From contig NZ_JBHTKJ010000062.1 in the NCBI RefSeq assembly GCF_042675965.1, positions 1 to 6,162 on the forward strand: a stretch of 6,162 nucleotides of DNA, given 5' to 3'. The stretch is from Virgibacillus_R byunsanensis. GTDB lineage: Bacteria; Bacillota; Bacilli; Bacillales; Amphibacillaceae. The notes under the pieces are model-generated. The model was not told the DNA's origin, searched no databases, and saw only the letters and a list, made by a program, of their open reading frames with translations. The translations under genes were made by a program, and so were the position numbers. Positions within the stretch are counted from its first letter, which is position 1. Each line of letters starts with the position of its first letter. Positions 6,112 to 6,162 of this stretch are shown here, in pieces.

Positions 6112-6162
6112 AAGAAGTCTCCCTCTTCAAGTGTGTGAAGGGCGTAGCCCAACGGTAAGGGG
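6112..6162 (+). mobile_element. Partial IS200/IS605-like right-end hairpin without tnpB (runs off window)
   Basis: AAGAAGTCTCCCTCTTCAA at 6112-6130 closely matches AAGAAGCCCCCACTTCAA at 145-162 in the right end of the element at the left edge. The layout after it also agrees: a small inner hairpin (GGGC-GTA-GCCC, 6140-6150), then GGTAAGGGG, which corresponds to GGTAAGTGGTGGG and would form the 3' arm of the terminal stem with the CTCCCT segment. The window ends before the expected terminal bases. The 280 bases upstream encode no TnpB, so this is either a non-autonomous or decayed derivative, or the edge of another element whose orientation I have misjudged. Confidence 0.45.

Overview
The window looks like chromosomal DNA from a low-GC Gram-positive, most likely a member of the Bacillaceae. 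The evidence is the AT-rich sequence, AGGAGG-type ribosome binding sites, GTG/TTG start usage, Bacillus-like SbcD and SbcC, and a YjdM/PhnA zinc-ribbon protein. I cannot name the genus from the sequence.

Layout: (1) Positions 1-200 are the right end of an IS200/IS605-superfamily element entering from the left. They hold the last 22 codons of a TnpB (RNA-guided nuclease) and then a structured segment matching the 3' part of an omega-RNA (reRNA) with its terminal hairpin. (2) Positions 201-334 are flanking DNA with a weak promoter candidate. (3) Positions 335-4644 hold sbcD and sbcC, which encode the Mre11-like nuclease and Rad50-like ATPase of the SbcCD DNA-end and hairpin processing complex. 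The spacing between them is short, as in an operon. (4) Positions 4685-5341 encode an unrecognised 218-aa protein made mostly of 22 heptads of the form L-E-x-(G/R)-Q-x-x, with a perfectly phased 42-bp DNA repeat in its centre. It lies 40 bp after sbcC, starts at TTG, and is followed by a good intrinsic terminator, so it is probably the last gene of an sbcD-sbcC-repeat-protein operon. (5) Positions 5491-5832 encode a YjdM/PhnA-type zinc-ribbon protein as a separate unit. (6) Positions 5833-6162 contain no convincing protein gene. They do contain a near-consensus sigma-A promoter and, about 180 nt later, a strong intrinsic terminator. That is the layout of a small RNA gene or an orphaned leader RNA. 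(7) The last ~50 bases resemble the terminal hairpin of a second IS200/IS605 element, but no tnpB precedes it.

How the parts relate: SbcD and SbcC act together on DNA hairpins and blocked double-strand ends. The repeat protein shares their transcription unit by position only, and no function can be assigned to it. The least explained items are the candidate small RNA at 5906-6083, the tnpB-less IS605-like end at the right edge, and the low-hydrophobicity heptad protein.
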